DNA of 64,000 nt from CAWKCE01 sp032127035 (GTDB lineage Bacteria > Actinomycetota > Actinomycetes > JAHEKZ01), in assembly GCA_963848085.1 (NCBI GenBank), contig CAWKCE010000005.1, positions 434,001 to 498,000 of the forward strand. The letters are read 5' to 3'. Made by a program: the position numbers and the translations under genes. Below the pieces are notes generated by a model that was not told the DNA's origin, searched no databases, and was given only the letters and a program-made list of their open reading frames with translations. Shown here in pieces: positions 1 to 9,189 of the stretch; within the stretch, counting starts at the first letter, position 1, and each line of letters opens with the position of its first letter.

Positions 1-993
1 CAGGAAGCACTCGAGGTTGCGGCGTTCGGTCCAGCGCACGTAACCGGCTGGGTAGTCGACTCCCTCGAGCTCGTACTGGTCGTCGTACCTACCAGGGCCG
101 TATGAGCGCGAGAAGCGGACGTCCAGCTCCTTCTCGTAGTAGTCGTTCCACGGCAGGTCCAGACTCGTCTTCCCGATGTCCACGACCCGACCCCTGTCCC
201 GTGCCAGGCGCGCGGCCAGCTCGACCGGGTCATTGGACGATCCGCCAGCAACGAGGAACACCGTGTCGACACCCAGCCCCCCGGTGAGCTGGGAAACCTC
301 CCGCTCGAAGTCGCTCAGCGACTCACCATCCGGTGCCGCGGTTGCGACTGCCCCCCCCTTGATCGCCAGCTCAAGGCGGGACTCGACCGGGTCCAGGCCG
401 ACCACCCGGATGCCGTTGGCCACCAACAACCTCGCGAGGAGTTGGCCGATGAGTCCGAGACCGATGACGCAGGCGGTCTCGCCGATCTGCGCCTCGGCCC
501 GGCGCAGTCCCTGCATGGCGATCGCTCCGACGGTGGCGAAAGCGCCGTGCTCGGGGCTCACGCCGTCGGGCACGGGAACGCACAGGTTCGTCGGTACCCA
601 GTTCACGTCGGCGTGCAGTGCGAACTCATTTCCGGCACACGCCACAAGTTGGCCGACGTGGAACTCCTCAGCGCCAGCACCTACCTCGATCACGACCCCG
701 CAGCTCGAGTACCCCAGCGGGGTGTAGGAGTCGAGGCGGTCCATCGCCTTCTTGTAGGTGGCGCGGACTCCCTGCTGAGCGACTGAGTCCGCAAGCTTGC
801 GCACCTGGTCGGGGCGGGCCCTCGCCTTGCCCAGCAGTGACAACCGGGCCTCGGAAACCTTCATGAGCTCGGTTCCGGTCGAGATGAGTGAGAACCCAGT
901 ACGGACCAGGACCCCACCTGACTTGCAGCTGGGGGCAGGTGCGTCCAGGACCGTGAGCTCGCCCGTGCGGTAGTTCTGGGCTATCTGTCGCAT
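1..993 (-). CDS. Bi-domain sugar oxidoreductase, N-terminal zinc-type dehydrogenase part (3' end cut by window)
   Basis: The reading frame opens with ATG at 993, preceded by GAAGGA, and stays open for 331 codons to the window edge, so the C-terminus is missing. The visible part is a medium-chain zinc-dehydrogenase-like module: STGTELMK near the N-terminus, a GYSSCGVV segment, a Rossmann glycine motif (VIGLGLIGQLLARLL) around residues 180-195, then GKTSLDLPWNDYYEKELD. The last visible stretch, VDYPAGYVRWTERRNLECFL, is typical of proteins in which this module is fused to a Gfo/Idh/MocA oxidoreductase domain; that second domain would lie outside the window. Such proteins occur in exopolysaccharide clusters, and here it follows asnB by 46 bp. 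Substrate unknown. Confidence 0.85.
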   Translation of the reverse strand, partial: MRQIAQNYRTGELTVLDAPAPSCKSGGVLVRTGFSLISTGTELMKVSEARLSLLGKARARPDQVRKLADSVAQQGVRATYKKAMDRLDSYTPLGYSSCGVVIEVGAGAEEFHVGQLVACAGNEFALHADVNWVPTNLCVPVPDGVSPEHGAFATVGAIAMQGLRRAEAQIGETACVIGLGLIGQLLARLLVANGIRVVGLDPVESRLELAIKGGAVATAAPDGESLSDFEREVSQLTGGLGVDTVFLVAGGSSNDPVELAARLARDRGRVVDIGKTSLDLPWNDYYEKELDVRFSRSYGPGRYDDQYELEGVDYPAGYVRWTERRNLECFL

Positions 994-1039
994 AAGGCTT
1001 CCTTCACGTCGTCTCTGTTGCCGGCCCCGCGTGTCCGTG

Positions 1040-2953
1040 TCATACCCCAGACACCCCTTGGTCTCTCATGTTCCGGTACCACATTTCGAGCGTCAGCAGC
1101 TGCCAGAGCTGCTTCGACTGGTCACTCCGACCACTTCGCTGCTCGGAGACCATGGTCTCCAGGTCTTCCTTCCGGAACAGTCCGGAACCGACGAGGTCTC
1201 CTCGGACCAACAAGTCGTCGATGACCTCACTCAGGTCTGAGGTGACCCAGGCTCGAAGCGGTGCTCCGAACGACGCCTTCGGCCGATGCACGATCTCCTT
1301 CGGCAACCACGCCTCTGCCACCTTCTTCAGGGCGTACTTCTGAGTCCATCCCCGGATCTTCTGCGACCCCGGCAGCGAAAACGCTGCTCGGAAGACTTCG
1401 ACGTCTACGAAGGGGACTCGGACCTCGGTGGACGCCGCCATACTCGCCCGGTCGGTGTAGGCGAGGTTGAGACCGGGGAGGAACATGCGGGTGTCGGCAA
1501 GGCACATGCGGCTCACGTGGTCGGGCAGATCGTTGTCCGCGTAGGTGCTCGCATGTTCCTCGATTAACGTCTGCACCGCGCCAGACACGTCGCTCGGAAG
1601 CATGCCGGCAAGGTCGTCCGGGTCGTACATCGTGTAGCTGCGCCGGAAGGCCTGCTCCTCGTCGAGTTCAGCGAAGTCCAGGAATCTCTTGGCCCAGCGG
1701 GCGTAGCGCAGCCCGCGGTCACCCGCCATCACCGGAGCGCGAGATACCAACGGCTGCACCACCTGGGAGCGCAGCCGGCGAGGGAGACGCTGATAGCGGG
1801 TTCCGAGCACACATGCCAGGTGCTTGCGGTATCCACCAAACATCTCGTCGGCACCCATCCCCGAAAGCAGCACCTTCACACCGGTCTGGCGAGCGGCCTC
1901 GCAGATCAGGACGGTGTTGAGCGCGGCCGGATCACCGATCGGCTCGTCCAGTGCACGGACCATCCTCGGCAGCAACGTGACGACGTCCGGGTCGAGCTCG
2001 ATCGTGTGGAGAGGGACCTGCAAGGACGAAGCTACCTTGCGGGCATAGTGCGCATCGTCGGGCATCGCCTCCAACCGTTGGTCGACATCCCGGAAGGCGA
2101 TCGTGTAGGCCTCGAGATCCGGGTTGTGTCGGCGCGCGAGTGCGGTGATGATGCTGGAGTCGAGCCCGCCGCTCAGGAACGCCGCCACCGGCACATCCGC
2201 AACCAGGTGAGCGGCGATGCTGTCCTCGATCACCGCCGAAAGGTCGACGGCGCCAGTGCGCGCCGCCTCGGCCGCGACCTCGGCGGCCGACCAGTACCGG
2301 CCCGGACGCATGGTGCCGTCCGGCCGGTAGACCTCGTACGTCCCTGGAGCAACCTTGTGAACTCCCTGGATCGCGCAGTGCTCATCGGGGATCCAGTAGT
2401 ACAGCGCCGACGCAACCATCGCTGTGGGGTCCACTCGAAGTTCGGAACCGACGGCCGCAACGATCGCGTTGAGCTCGGAGGCGAACAGAACACCACGACC
2501 TCGAGGCAGCACGTAGAGCGGCTTGATGCCCAAGGGATCGCGGACCAGCGTGAGCTCGCCCGACAACTCGTCGTGTACTGCAAAGGCAAACATCCCGCGG
2601 AAGCGGGTTAAGGCCGCCGGGCCCCAGCGGGCCCAGGCCTCGACGACCACCTCGGTGTCCGAGGATGTGGTGAAGCGCGAACCAGCCGCGATGAGCTCCT
2701 GACGCAGTTCACGGTAGTTGTAAAGCTCGCCGTTGTAGACGACTGTGAGGTGCGCGCGCCGGAAGGGCTGGTCGGCACCTGGACTGAGGTCGATGATCGA
2801 CAGTCGGGCATGCGCCAGCTGGATCGAAGCCCTCTCGTCGGACACATCCACCCAGCCCTGGACGTCCGGACCCCGGTGGTAGAGCCGGTCGAGCATGGCT
2901 TGGACCACCAGCTGGCCGTCTGGCTGGGAGTAACACCCGGCGATCCCACACAT
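1040..2953 (-). CDS. asnB: Asparagine synthase (glutamine-hydrolysing), AsnB type
   Basis: 637 residues. The start was set at ATG 2953 because the mature class II amidotransferase must begin Met-Cys: MCGIAGCY places the nucleophile Cys2 directly after the initiator. The N-terminal glutaminase domain (about 1-210) has RLSIIDLS and VYNGELYNY. The C-terminal synthetase domain has the PP-loop SGGLDSS, then LSGMGADEMFGGYRKH. The family transfers glutamine-derived ammonia to aspartate, but copies inside polysaccharide clusters may amidate sugar acids or other carboxylates instead. The gene starts 10 bp after the glycosyltransferase stop, as part of the same minus-strand operon. Confidence 0.93.
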   Translation of the reverse strand: MCGIAGCYSQPDGQLVVQAMLDRLYHRGPDVQGWVDVSDERASIQLAHARLSIIDLSPGADQPFRRAHLTVVYNGELYNYRELRQELIAAGSRFTTSSDTEVVVEAWARWGPAALTRFRGMFAFAVHDELSGELTLVRDPLGIKPLYVLPRGRGVLFASELNAIVAAVGSELRVDPTAMVASALYYWIPDEHCAIQGVHKVAPGTYEVYRPDGTMRPGRYWSAAEVAAEAARTGAVDLSAVIEDSIAAHLVADVPVAAFLSGGLDSSIITALARRHNPDLEAYTIAFRDVDQRLEAMPDDAHYARKVASSLQVPLHTIELDPDVVTLLPRMVRALDEPIGDPAALNTVLICEAARQTGVKVLLSGMGADEMFGGYRKHLACVLGTRYQRLPRRLRSQVVQPLVSRAPVMAGDRGLRYARWAKRFLDFAELDEEQAFRRSYTMYDPDDLAGMLPSDVSGAVQTLIEEHASTYADNDLPDHVSRMCLADTRMFLPGLNLAYTDRASMAASTEVRVPFVDVEVFRAAFSLPGSQKIRGWTQKYALKKVAEAWLPKEIVHRPKASFGAPLRAWVTSDLSEVIDDLLVRGDLVGSGLFRKEDLETMVSEQRSGRSDQSKQLWQLLTLEMWYRNMRDQGVSGV

Positions 2954-2963
2954 GCGTGGCCGC

Positions 2964-4271
2964 CTACGCCGCTGGTTCTCGACGTTCAGAACCGACCTGC
3001 GCGAGGTGGCGTACCCCGCGCTCCAGCAGTCGACGGTAGGTCTGCACGTACACCCGCTCCTGATGGCGCCAGGCGAGTCTCTCCTCGACCCGGCTGCGAG
3101 CCCCGGCACCCATGCTCGCCCGTCTCTTCGGGTCGTCCAGCAGGTCCGCGAGGGCCTCGGCGTAGGACTCGACGTCGTTTGACGAGGCATAGACCGCGGC
3201 GTCCTGCGCCGACACCTTTGTCTCTCGCAGGTCGAAGGCGACGACCGGCAGCTCGAACGCCATGTATTCCATCGTCTTGTTCATGGTGGAGACGTCGTTG
3301 AGCGGGTTGAGCGGGTCAGGTGAGAGTCCGACGTCTGCGGTAGACAAGACGCGAGACACCATCTCGTCCGGGACCCGGCCGGGCAGGTCGACGTAGTCCT
3401 CCAGTCCCAGCTCGTCGCGCAGCTTCACCAAGGCGTCGTAGCTGTCGCCGGCCCCCATCAGCGTGAAGGAGACGTCGGTCCGACCGAGGACGTGGACCAG
3501 GTGGTGCGCTGCCCGGACTGCGATGTCCACACCGTCCTGCGGACCCATGACACCGATGTATGCCACCAGGTATCGCCTGCCGCGCCGCAGCTCCGGGTCC
3601 GCGCTCGCGCGGACCAGTCGGCGGTCGTCGGGACCAGTGCGAACTACGGTGACATCACCGGCCTCCTTGCTGCCGCGCCGCCGGGCGATCTCGGCATAGG
3701 AGTCGTTGGTGGAGATCACGTGGTCTGCCGAGGCGAAGGTGGCCCGCTCGAGGAACAGCAGCCCACGGTGGGCCCGGACGGATCCGTCCGGGAACCGCGA
3801 CTCGAACAGCTCAGGGCACAGGTCGTGGTGGTCGAACACGAAGCCTGTTCCGTCGAAGGCACGCAAGGCGCGTGCGATGGGCCAGAAGATGTCCGGTGGG
3901 TTGCATGCCTGCATTACGTGGAAGGCTCCTGAGGCACGAGCTCTCATCGTCAGCCACGCCGTCGCGCCGAAAGAGTAGGCATACTCGAACACGAAGCCGA
4001 GCGCGCTGCCCCCGGGCGCGTACGGCCGGTACTTGAGGATGCGGACGCCGTCGATCTCCTGTCGTGACGGATCACCCGGACCCTTCGGGCAGATAACGGT
4101 GACATCCATCCCGGCCCCCCGCAAAGCCAGGCTCTCCAGCCAGACACGTCGGTCGAATGGGACCGGCAGGTTCTGCACCACGATCAGGATGCGAGGGCTC
4201 TGGCCCTGAGCCAGTACCCTCCGTCGGCTGCGGAGACCTGGGATTCGGTCCGCGAGCCTCGACCTCACCAC
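2964..4271 (-). CDS. GT4-family glycosyltransferase (GT-B fold)
   Basis: 435 residues, GTG start overlapping the end of the UDP-glucose dehydrogenase gene by 7 bp. The N-terminal Rossmann half has RILIVVQNLPVPFDRRVWLE and FDHHDLCPELFESRF. The C-terminal half carries the donor-binding pattern of group 1 glycosyltransferases: YIGVMGPQDGVDIAV, LMGAGDSYDAL, DLPGRVPDEMVSRVLSTADV and STMNKTMEYMAFELPVVAFD. No signal peptide or membrane span is visible, so it probably works at the inner face of the membrane on a lipid-linked sugar. Donor and acceptor cannot be read from the sequence; the adjacent dehydrogenase suggests uronic-acid-containing glycans. Confidence 0.9.
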   Translation of the reverse strand: MVRSRLADRIPGLRSRRRVLAQGQSPRILIVVQNLPVPFDRRVWLESLALRGAGMDVTVICPKGPGDPSRQEIDGVRILKYRPYAPGGSALGFVFEYAYSFGATAWLTMRARASGAFHVMQACNPPDIFWPIARALRAFDGTGFVFDHHDLCPELFESRFPDGSVRAHRGLLFLERATFASADHVISTNDSYAEIARRRGSKEAGDVTVVRTGPDDRRLVRASADPELRRGRRYLVAYIGVMGPQDGVDIAVRAAHHLVHVLGRTDVSFTLMGAGDSYDALVKLRDELGLEDYVDLPGRVPDEMVSRVLSTADVGLSPDPLNPLNDVSTMNKTMEYMAFELPVVAFDLRETKVSAQDAAVYASSNDVESYAEALADLLDDPKRRASMGAGARSRVEERLAWRHQERVYVQTYRRLLERGVRHLAQVGSERREPAA

Positions 4272-5584
4272 CCGACCCCCTCGTATCCGGGGAGGCGCTC
4301 CACTGCCTCGCCGAGTCGCCCACTGAGGTCCAGGACACGAGGAGGCTGCGCGCGCAGGATCGCGGAGACCGCCTCCTCGTCGCTGGTCGCCACCACCGCA
4401 AGGTCTGCCCCCTCGAGTGCCACATCGGCACTCAACGTGAGGAGCCGGTTGACGTGAGGAAGCCGCGTCTCGACGTAGTCCCGGTTGGTGCCGACAAGCT
4501 CTCGGGGATTGACGACCGGGTCGTAGATCCGCAGGTCGAATCCCTTGCCCACCAGACGCTCGGCGACCTCGAGGTTCGGGCTTTCCCTGAGGTCGTCGGT
4601 GTTCGATTTGAAGGACAACCCCAGCATGGCCACCGAGCGCGGGGCGTGAGCCACGATACGGTCGACCACCTCTCGCACCAGTAGGTCGTTGGTCGCCGAT
4701 GTGCCGGCGAGCAGCGGGACGTCTGTGGACTCCTGCCGCGCGAGGTGGATCAACGAGCGGAGGTCCTTCGGCAGACAGGAACCCCCGTATGCGAAGCCTG
4801 GCTGAAGGTAGCTCGGCGCAATGTTGAGGACTCGGTCCTCACACAACAGCGACATCACCTGGCGCGAGTCGACGCCCAACGGCCGCAGCACCCGGCTGAT
4901 GTCGTTCGCGAAGGAGACCTTGGTGGCGTGGAACGCATTACAGGCGTATTTGAGGGCCTCGGCGGTCTTGGTGTCGACGACGCGCACCGGCTGCTCGGAG
5001 AAGCCGAGGAGCTCGCTGAGGGTTGCAGCCGCGTGTTCGTCGTGTGTCCCAACCACGACGAGTGACGGGTTGAAGAAGTCCTGGACCCCGGAGCCTTCTC
5101 GAAGGAACTCCGGACACATGGCGGTGGACACGGTCCATCCGTCGGCCGACATCTTCTGGGCGTAGGGAGCGACCACGGAGTCGACCGTGCCCGGTGGCAC
5201 GGTGCTGCGAACGACCAAGGTGTGGTGGCCCGACTCCGGCGGCGCGCCCACGACCATCGCGGCAGCCACGTCGTCGAGGGCTCGGACGACGTAGCTGAGA
5301 TCGGCGGCCCCGTGCGACGTGGAGGGGGTCCCGACGCAGATCAGCGTGACATCGGCCCCGTCAAGAGCCGCCGACGCGTCTGTCGTGGCACCGAGGCGGC
5401 CGGTCGCGACGGCCGCGGCAATCATGTCCTCCAGCCCAGGTTCGACGACGGGGCTGCGTCCCCCCCGAACCAGCGCCACCTTCGCCTCGTCGACATCAAC
5501 GCCCTCGACGACGTGACCCAACGAGGCAAGACCCGCGGCAGTCACAGACCCGACGTAGCCCAGACCGAAGACGGCGACCTTCAT
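4265..5584 (-). CDS. UDP-glucose/GDP-mannose 6-dehydrogenase family protein
   Basis: 439 residues starting at ATG 5584, chosen because MKVAVFGLGYVGSVTAAGLA is the normal N-terminal NAD-binding motif and GGGAG lies just upstream; an upstream in-frame extension to 5626 has no family similarity. It oxidises a nucleotide hexose twice to the uronic acid, using NAD. The catalytic cysteine sits in YGGSCLPKDLRSL, the substrate loop in CPEFLREGSGVQDFF, and the C-terminal domain in LGLSFKSNTDDLRESPNL. Whether UDP-glucose or GDP-mannose is the substrate is undecided. First gene of the minus-strand polysaccharide operon. Confidence 0.93.
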   Translation of the reverse strand: MKVAVFGLGYVGSVTAAGLASLGHVVEGVDVDEAKVALVRGGRSPVVEPGLEDMIAAAVATGRLGATTDASAALDGADVTLICVGTPSTSHGAADLSYVVRALDDVAAAMVVGAPPESGHHTLVVRSTVPPGTVDSVVAPYAQKMSADGWTVSTAMCPEFLREGSGVQDFFNPSLVVVGTHDEHAAATLSELLGFSEQPVRVVDTKTAEALKYACNAFHATKVSFANDISRVLRPLGVDSRQVMSLLCEDRVLNIAPSYLQPGFAYGGSCLPKDLRSLIHLARQESTDVPLLAGTSATNDLLVREVVDRIVAHAPRSVAMLGLSFKSNTDDLRESPNLEVAERLVGKGFDLRIYDPVVNPRELVGTNRDYVETRLPHVNRLLTLSADVALEGADLAVVATSDEEAVSAILRAQPPRVLDLSGRLGEAVERLPGYEGVGW

Positions 5585-5927
5585 GCGTATGTGCTCCCAC
5601 CCTTGAGCGGTCGAGTCCCTCGGCACAGGACACTCGACCCGACCCTTGGGAGAACCGTTGGCGACCCCTCGTGATACCTGCGGTGGAGAGGCAAGACCCT
5701 GAGTAGCCGGTCGGATGCGTTCGGTCGCCGCGCTGAGCCATCAAGGGCCAACCCTCGTCACCCACATGGGGTAATGCCTGGCGGACCGTCCCAGTGCGTC
5801 GCCTACCGGCCCTAACTTCGCAGCGTCGGGACGGATCGCCCGACGGTACGACGGGCGGGGGACACCCTGACCCAGATGCGGAGACCTCAAGCCTCTCCGC
5901 GTCAGCCAGCTCCTGGGGGAGGCCGCT
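5585..5927. other. Divergent intergenic region between polysaccharide operon and ECF sigma gene
   Basis: 343 bp separate two divergent starts, so promoters for both directions must lie here. GGGAG before 5584 on the minus strand and GGGGGAGG at 5914-5921 on the plus strand are the two ribosome binding sites. No confident -35/-10 pair, operator palindrome, RNA gene or conserved small reading frame was seen. Confidence 0.6.
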
Positions 5928-6506
5928 GTGGGGGGAGTCTCGACGCGCGTCGCAGCAGTCAGCGACGCGGATGTTGCGACGATGGTCCGTAGGGCTGCGG
6001 CGGGTGACCGGGCTGCTTGGGACCTGATCGTCGACCGGTACGTCGCGCTGCTGTGGTCGATCGCCCTGCGCCACGGAATCGGCGAGGCAGACGCCGCTGA
6101 CGTGGTCCAGACCACCTGGGTCCGCCTGCTCGAGCACATCGACGACATCCGCGACCCCGCGCGCATCTCGGCCTGGTTGGCCACGACGGCCCAGCGCGAG
6201 GCGCTCCGGGTGGTGGCGCTCCGGCGTCGGGTCACCCCAAGCGACGACATCGAGTCATTCGACGGCCACGACCGACTGACGGCGCCGGTCGACGAGGGAC
6301 TGCTCACCCGCGAGCTCAGCGCGGAGGCGCAAGAGGCCGTCGGCACGCTGCCACCTGCCTGGCGCGACCTGCTCGAACTTCTAGTCAGCGACCCACCTCC
6401 ATCGTACGAAGAGATCAGCGGGATGCTGGGGATTCCTATCGGGAGCATCGGTCCTACTCGCGGTCGATGTCTGGTTCGGGTGCGGGCTGCGCTCAAGGCC
6501 TCTTGA
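5928..6506 (+). CDS. ECF-family RNA polymerase sigma factor
   Basis: 192 residues from GTG 5928 with GGGGGAGG six bases upstream. Region 2 is clear (DLIVDRYVALLWSIALRHG, then ADAADVVQTTWVRLLEHI and ARISAWLATTAQREALR), as is region 4 (LPPAWRDLLELLVSDPPP, SYEEISGMLGIPIGSIGPTR). It recruits RNA polymerase to alternative promoters. No zinc-binding anti-sigma gene sits next to it, which is the usual arrangement for ECF sigmas; the next gene is a PAP2 phosphatase starting 11 bp after the stop. Regulation is therefore not evident. Confidence 0.93.
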   Translation: MGGVSTRVAAVSDADVATMVRRAAAGDRAAWDLIVDRYVALLWSIALRHGIGEADAADVVQTTWVRLLEHIDDIRDPARISAWLATTAQREALRVVALRRRVTPSDDIESFDGHDRLTAPVDEGLLTRELSAEAQEAVGTLPPAWRDLLELLVSDPPPSYEEISGMLGIPIGSIGPTRGRCLVRVRAALKAS

Positions 6507-6517
6507 CGGAGCCGGGG

Positions 6518-7234
6518 GTGACCCTCGACCACCAGGGACCTCACCGTCGCCCGGGGCTCCGCACCCTGGCGTGGACGTGCCTGGCATCGGCCATAGTCGT
6601 CACCCTCCTGGTGATCTCCGGGGCCGTCCAGCCGGTCGACGATCGCCTGCGCCAGTTCTTTCGGCCGGACGACGTGTGGGGTCGGGCGCAACTCGACGCC
6701 GACTACATCGTCGAGGGCCTGCGACCGACGCACATGTTGGCCCTGCTCGTTGTCGTCACTGGAGTCGCATGTGCTCGTCGCCGGTCGTTCCAGCCACTCC
6801 TGGTTGTCGGGGTCAGCGGCTTCGCGGCAGTGGTGTTGCTGCTGGGGACGAAGGTCGTGGTGGCACGACCTGACCCGCACGACTACGTCGGTATCGGCGC
6901 ATACCCCTCTGGACACACCCTGTCGATCGTGCTGGCCGTGGGGCTGTGCATCGTGCTCGTCGCCGGCACCCGAGCGGCCGGGTGGGCCGTCGTCGCGGCA
7001 CTCGCTGCCGGCCTGGTTATGGGCGGAGCGTTGCTCCTCCAGGCGGCGCACTGGGCAAGCGATGTCGCTGGTGGTGCGCTCATCGCCGTGGCCGCCGTAG
7101 CCTCGGTCGGTCAGAGCTCGTGGTGCGCCCGCACACTGGGTGACCAACCCAGCAACCGGAGTGCTCCTGAAGACGTCGTCACAACAGCGTCCAGGCCGTG
7201 CGCACCGCCTGGAGGCACGACCGATGGGGCCTGA
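6518..7234 (+). CDS. PAP2-superfamily membrane phosphatase
   Basis: 238 residues from GTG 6518 (GGAG about seven bases upstream); a longer frame from 6467 would overlap the sigma gene. The acid-phosphatase/PAP2 signature is complete: KVVVARP (K-x4-RP, slightly shortened), YPSGHTLS, and a histidine-aspartate pair in QAAHWASDVAGG, with hydrophobic helices between them. Family members dephosphorylate phosphatidate, undecaprenyl pyrophosphate or related lipids at the outer membrane face. The tight coupling to an ECF sigma gene suggests an envelope-stress role, which is an inference. The low-complexity tail overlaps the opposing gene by 56 bp. Confidence 0.85.
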   Translation: MTLDHQGPHRRPGLRTLAWTCLASAIVVTLLVISGAVQPVDDRLRQFFRPDDVWGRAQLDADYIVEGLRPTHMLALLVVVTGVACARRRSFQPLLVVGVSGFAAVVLLLGTKVVVARPDPHDYVGIGAYPSGHTLSIVLAVGLCIVLVAGTRAAGWAVVAALAAGLVMGGALLLQAAHWASDVAGGALIAVAAVASVGQSSWCARTLGDQPSNRSAPEDVVTTASRPCAPPGGTTDGA

Positions 7235-7655
7235 GGACGACGCTGGTCCAGGCACGGTCAACCCTGTGAACGGTAGCGCACCCATCGGTGATCTGCTGGC
7301 TTGCCGGGCGAAGTCCTGCCTGCTCGATCGTCAGGATGCCGTCCACGGAATGAGAACACGCGACACGAAGGAATCCGGTGTCGGCCGCGTGCTCCAGTCG
7401 AATCGTCAGGGAGCGGTCGGGAACGGCGAAGGCAAGCAGCCGAAGCCCGGCGTTGGAGCCCGGCCAGCCACCGATGATCGCGTCGAGAGTGGTCGCCGCA
7501 ACGACTTGGCCGGGGCAGTACGCGTCGTAGAGCGCCTTGCTGGACCGAACCAGCTCAGCGGGTACCCCCACGCCGCCTCCTCTGTCCAGCGGTTCGCTGA
7601 ATGTTCCTCCAATGAGAGTGATGTCGACTGCCTGCGATACCGGCACGAAGCACAC
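7179..7655 (-). CDS. Hypothetical protein
   Basis: A 158-codon minus-strand frame with GTG start. It is better than the opposing frames here because its composition is ordinary (balanced hydrophobic and charged residues, GC-rich third positions), with segments such as VDITLIGGTFSEPL, LDAIIGGWPGSNAGLRLLAF and DGILTIEQAGLRP. No family recognised. No strong ribosome binding site precedes the GTG, so the start is uncertain. Its 3' end overlaps the PAP2 gene; it is divergent from the oxidase gene that starts at 7685. Confidence 0.42.
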   Translation of the reverse strand: MCFVPVSQAVDITLIGGTFSEPLDRGGGVGVPAELVRSSKALYDAYCPGQVVAATTLDAIIGGWPGSNAGLRLLAFAVPDRSLTIRLEHAADTGFLRVACSHSVDGILTIEQAGLRPASQQITDGCATVHRVDRAWTSVVLRPHRSCLQAVRTAWTLL

Positions 7656-7684
7656 GACTTGGTAAGCGGACGGAGGGGACGCTC

Positions 7685-8887
7685 ATGACGGCTCATGACG
7701 GCGTTGTCGTCATCGGAGGCGGGATCGTCGGACTGGCGGTGGCGGTCGCGCTGAAGGACCGCCAGCCGACACTGCGCGTGACTGTGTTGGAGAAGGAGAA
7801 CCGGCTTGCCGTCCACGCCTCGGGTCGCAACTCGGGCGTCCTGCACGCCGGCTTCTACTACTCCCCCGACTCGCTCAAGGCGCGCTTCACCCGAGATGGC
7901 AATGCGGCACTGGCTGCCCTCCTTAGGTCGGTCGGTCGGCCCGCGCGTCCCATCGGCAAGGTGGTCGTCACCCGAACTCCCGATGAGGTACCGGCGCTCG
8001 AGGAGCTAGCGCGGCGCGGTCGCGCCAACGGCGTCGACGTCAAGGTGCTGCCCGCCAGTCGACTCCCCGACTACGAGCCGCATGCACAGACCGTCGACGC
8101 CTACCTGTGGAGCCCCACGACGGCGGTCGCCCTCCCCGCTGACGCCGTCTGGGCTCTCGCCAGTCGGGCCCGGTCCGCCGGGATTGATGTCCGGCTCGGG
8201 TCCCGGGCCGACGTCCGTCCCGACGGCGCCGTGCGTGACGGGGCAGAGGTGCTTCGTCCCCTCCATCTGGTCAACGCCGCTGGCGCCCAGGCCGACCGCA
8301 TTGCTAGGGCCCTGGGTCACAACGACGACTACGTCGCCATGCCGTTCCTCGGGCGGTATCTCGCGACCTCGCAGGACCGGCTGCCGCTCCGCCGGCTCGT
8401 GTACCCGGTGCCCGACCCCGAGCAGCCGTTCCTTGGCGTCCACCTGACGGTCACCGCGGCGGGACAGGTGAAGATCGGTCCAACGGCCATCCCGGTGGTC
8501 GGGAGGGAGCAATACACGCTGCGCCACGGCTGGTCCGGGCGGGACGCGCGAGACAGCGCGCGTGCGGCATGGGCCCTCGTGCGCGGACGGCCGGCCGGAA
8601 TGATGGGACTGGCCCGTACCGAGGCCCGCAGAATGGTGACCAGTCGGCTGGTGGCTGACGCTGCCCAGCTGGTGCCGGCCGTCAGCGACGTCCACGACTG
8701 GTCCCCACGGCCGCCAGGCGTGCGGGCGCAGCTCGTTCACCTGCCGACCGGGGCGTTGGAGATGGACTTCGTCGTCCGGGGCGACGCAAGCTCGACCCAC
8801 GTACTCAATGCCGTATCCCCGGGGTGGACCTCGGCTATCCCCTTCGGCGCCTATGTGGCCGAGCGTGTGCTCGGTCACCTCCCCTAG
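7685..8887 (+). CDS. lhgO: L-2-hydroxyglutarate oxidase (FAD-dependent, LhgO/DAO family)
   Basis: 400 residues from ATG 7685, preceded by GGAGGGG. The N-terminal FAD-binding beta-alpha-beta fold reads VVIGGGIVGLAVAVAL. The family-defining stretch HASGRNSGVLHAGFYYSPDS follows, and SPGWTSAIPFGAYVAERVL closes the FAD fold at the C-terminus. It oxidises L-2-hydroxyglutarate to 2-oxoglutarate, passing electrons to oxygen or the respiratory chain, as a metabolite-repair reaction. Stands alone, not in an operon. Confidence 0.92.
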   Translation: MTAHDGVVVIGGGIVGLAVAVALKDRQPTLRVTVLEKENRLAVHASGRNSGVLHAGFYYSPDSLKARFTRDGNAALAALLRSVGRPARPIGKVVVTRTPDEVPALEELARRGRANGVDVKVLPASRLPDYEPHAQTVDAYLWSPTTAVALPADAVWALASRARSAGIDVRLGSRADVRPDGAVRDGAEVLRPLHLVNAAGAQADRIARALGHNDDYVAMPFLGRYLATSQDRLPLRRLVYPVPDPEQPFLGVHLTVTAAGQVKIGPTAIPVVGREQYTLRHGWSGRDARDSARAAWALVRGRPAGMMGLARTEARRMVTSRLVADAAQLVPAVSDVHDWSPRPPGVRAQLVHLPTGALEMDFVVRGDASSTHVLNAVSPGWTSAIPFGAYVAERVLGHLP

Positions 8888-9189
8888 GACCCACCACCGA
8901 CCCCAGCCGGCGATTTCAGCCCGCACGTTCGCTGCGGCGCAACGTGCCAGGCAGCAGGAACGCCCCTTACGTTCAACGACTGACAGCGCGATCCGATCGA
9001 CCCGCACCGCGAGTCCTCATCTGCGAGGCCGGCTTCATCGCCAGCCCAGTCGTTCACTCGGCGAACTCACCAGAGAGTGTGCGCCGGCCTCACGGCCACA
9101 TGCGCGAACGTACGCGTGGTTGGCCACAACCGCCCATGGAGCGCGCGGGGAAGGCGTTCGAGACTGGGTCGAGACCCACCTGCCCGGCC
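8888..9189. other. Gene-poor spacer, possibly decayed coding DNA
   Basis: Between the oxidase stop and the amidohydrolase remnant. Codon-like composition persists but no frame gives a recognisable domain; it may be the eroded upstream part of the remnant. Confidence 0.4.

Noticed and set aside
5741..7285. 514-codon minus-strand frame opposite the ECF sigma and PAP2 genes
   Set aside because: Composition is Ser/Arg-rich without motifs, and both opposing genes have clear conserved domains.
7140..7688. Plus-strand frame of 182 codons downstream of the PAP2 gene
   Set aside because: Overlaps the PAP2 end in another frame and has a shadow-like composition; the opposite-strand frame looks more like protein.
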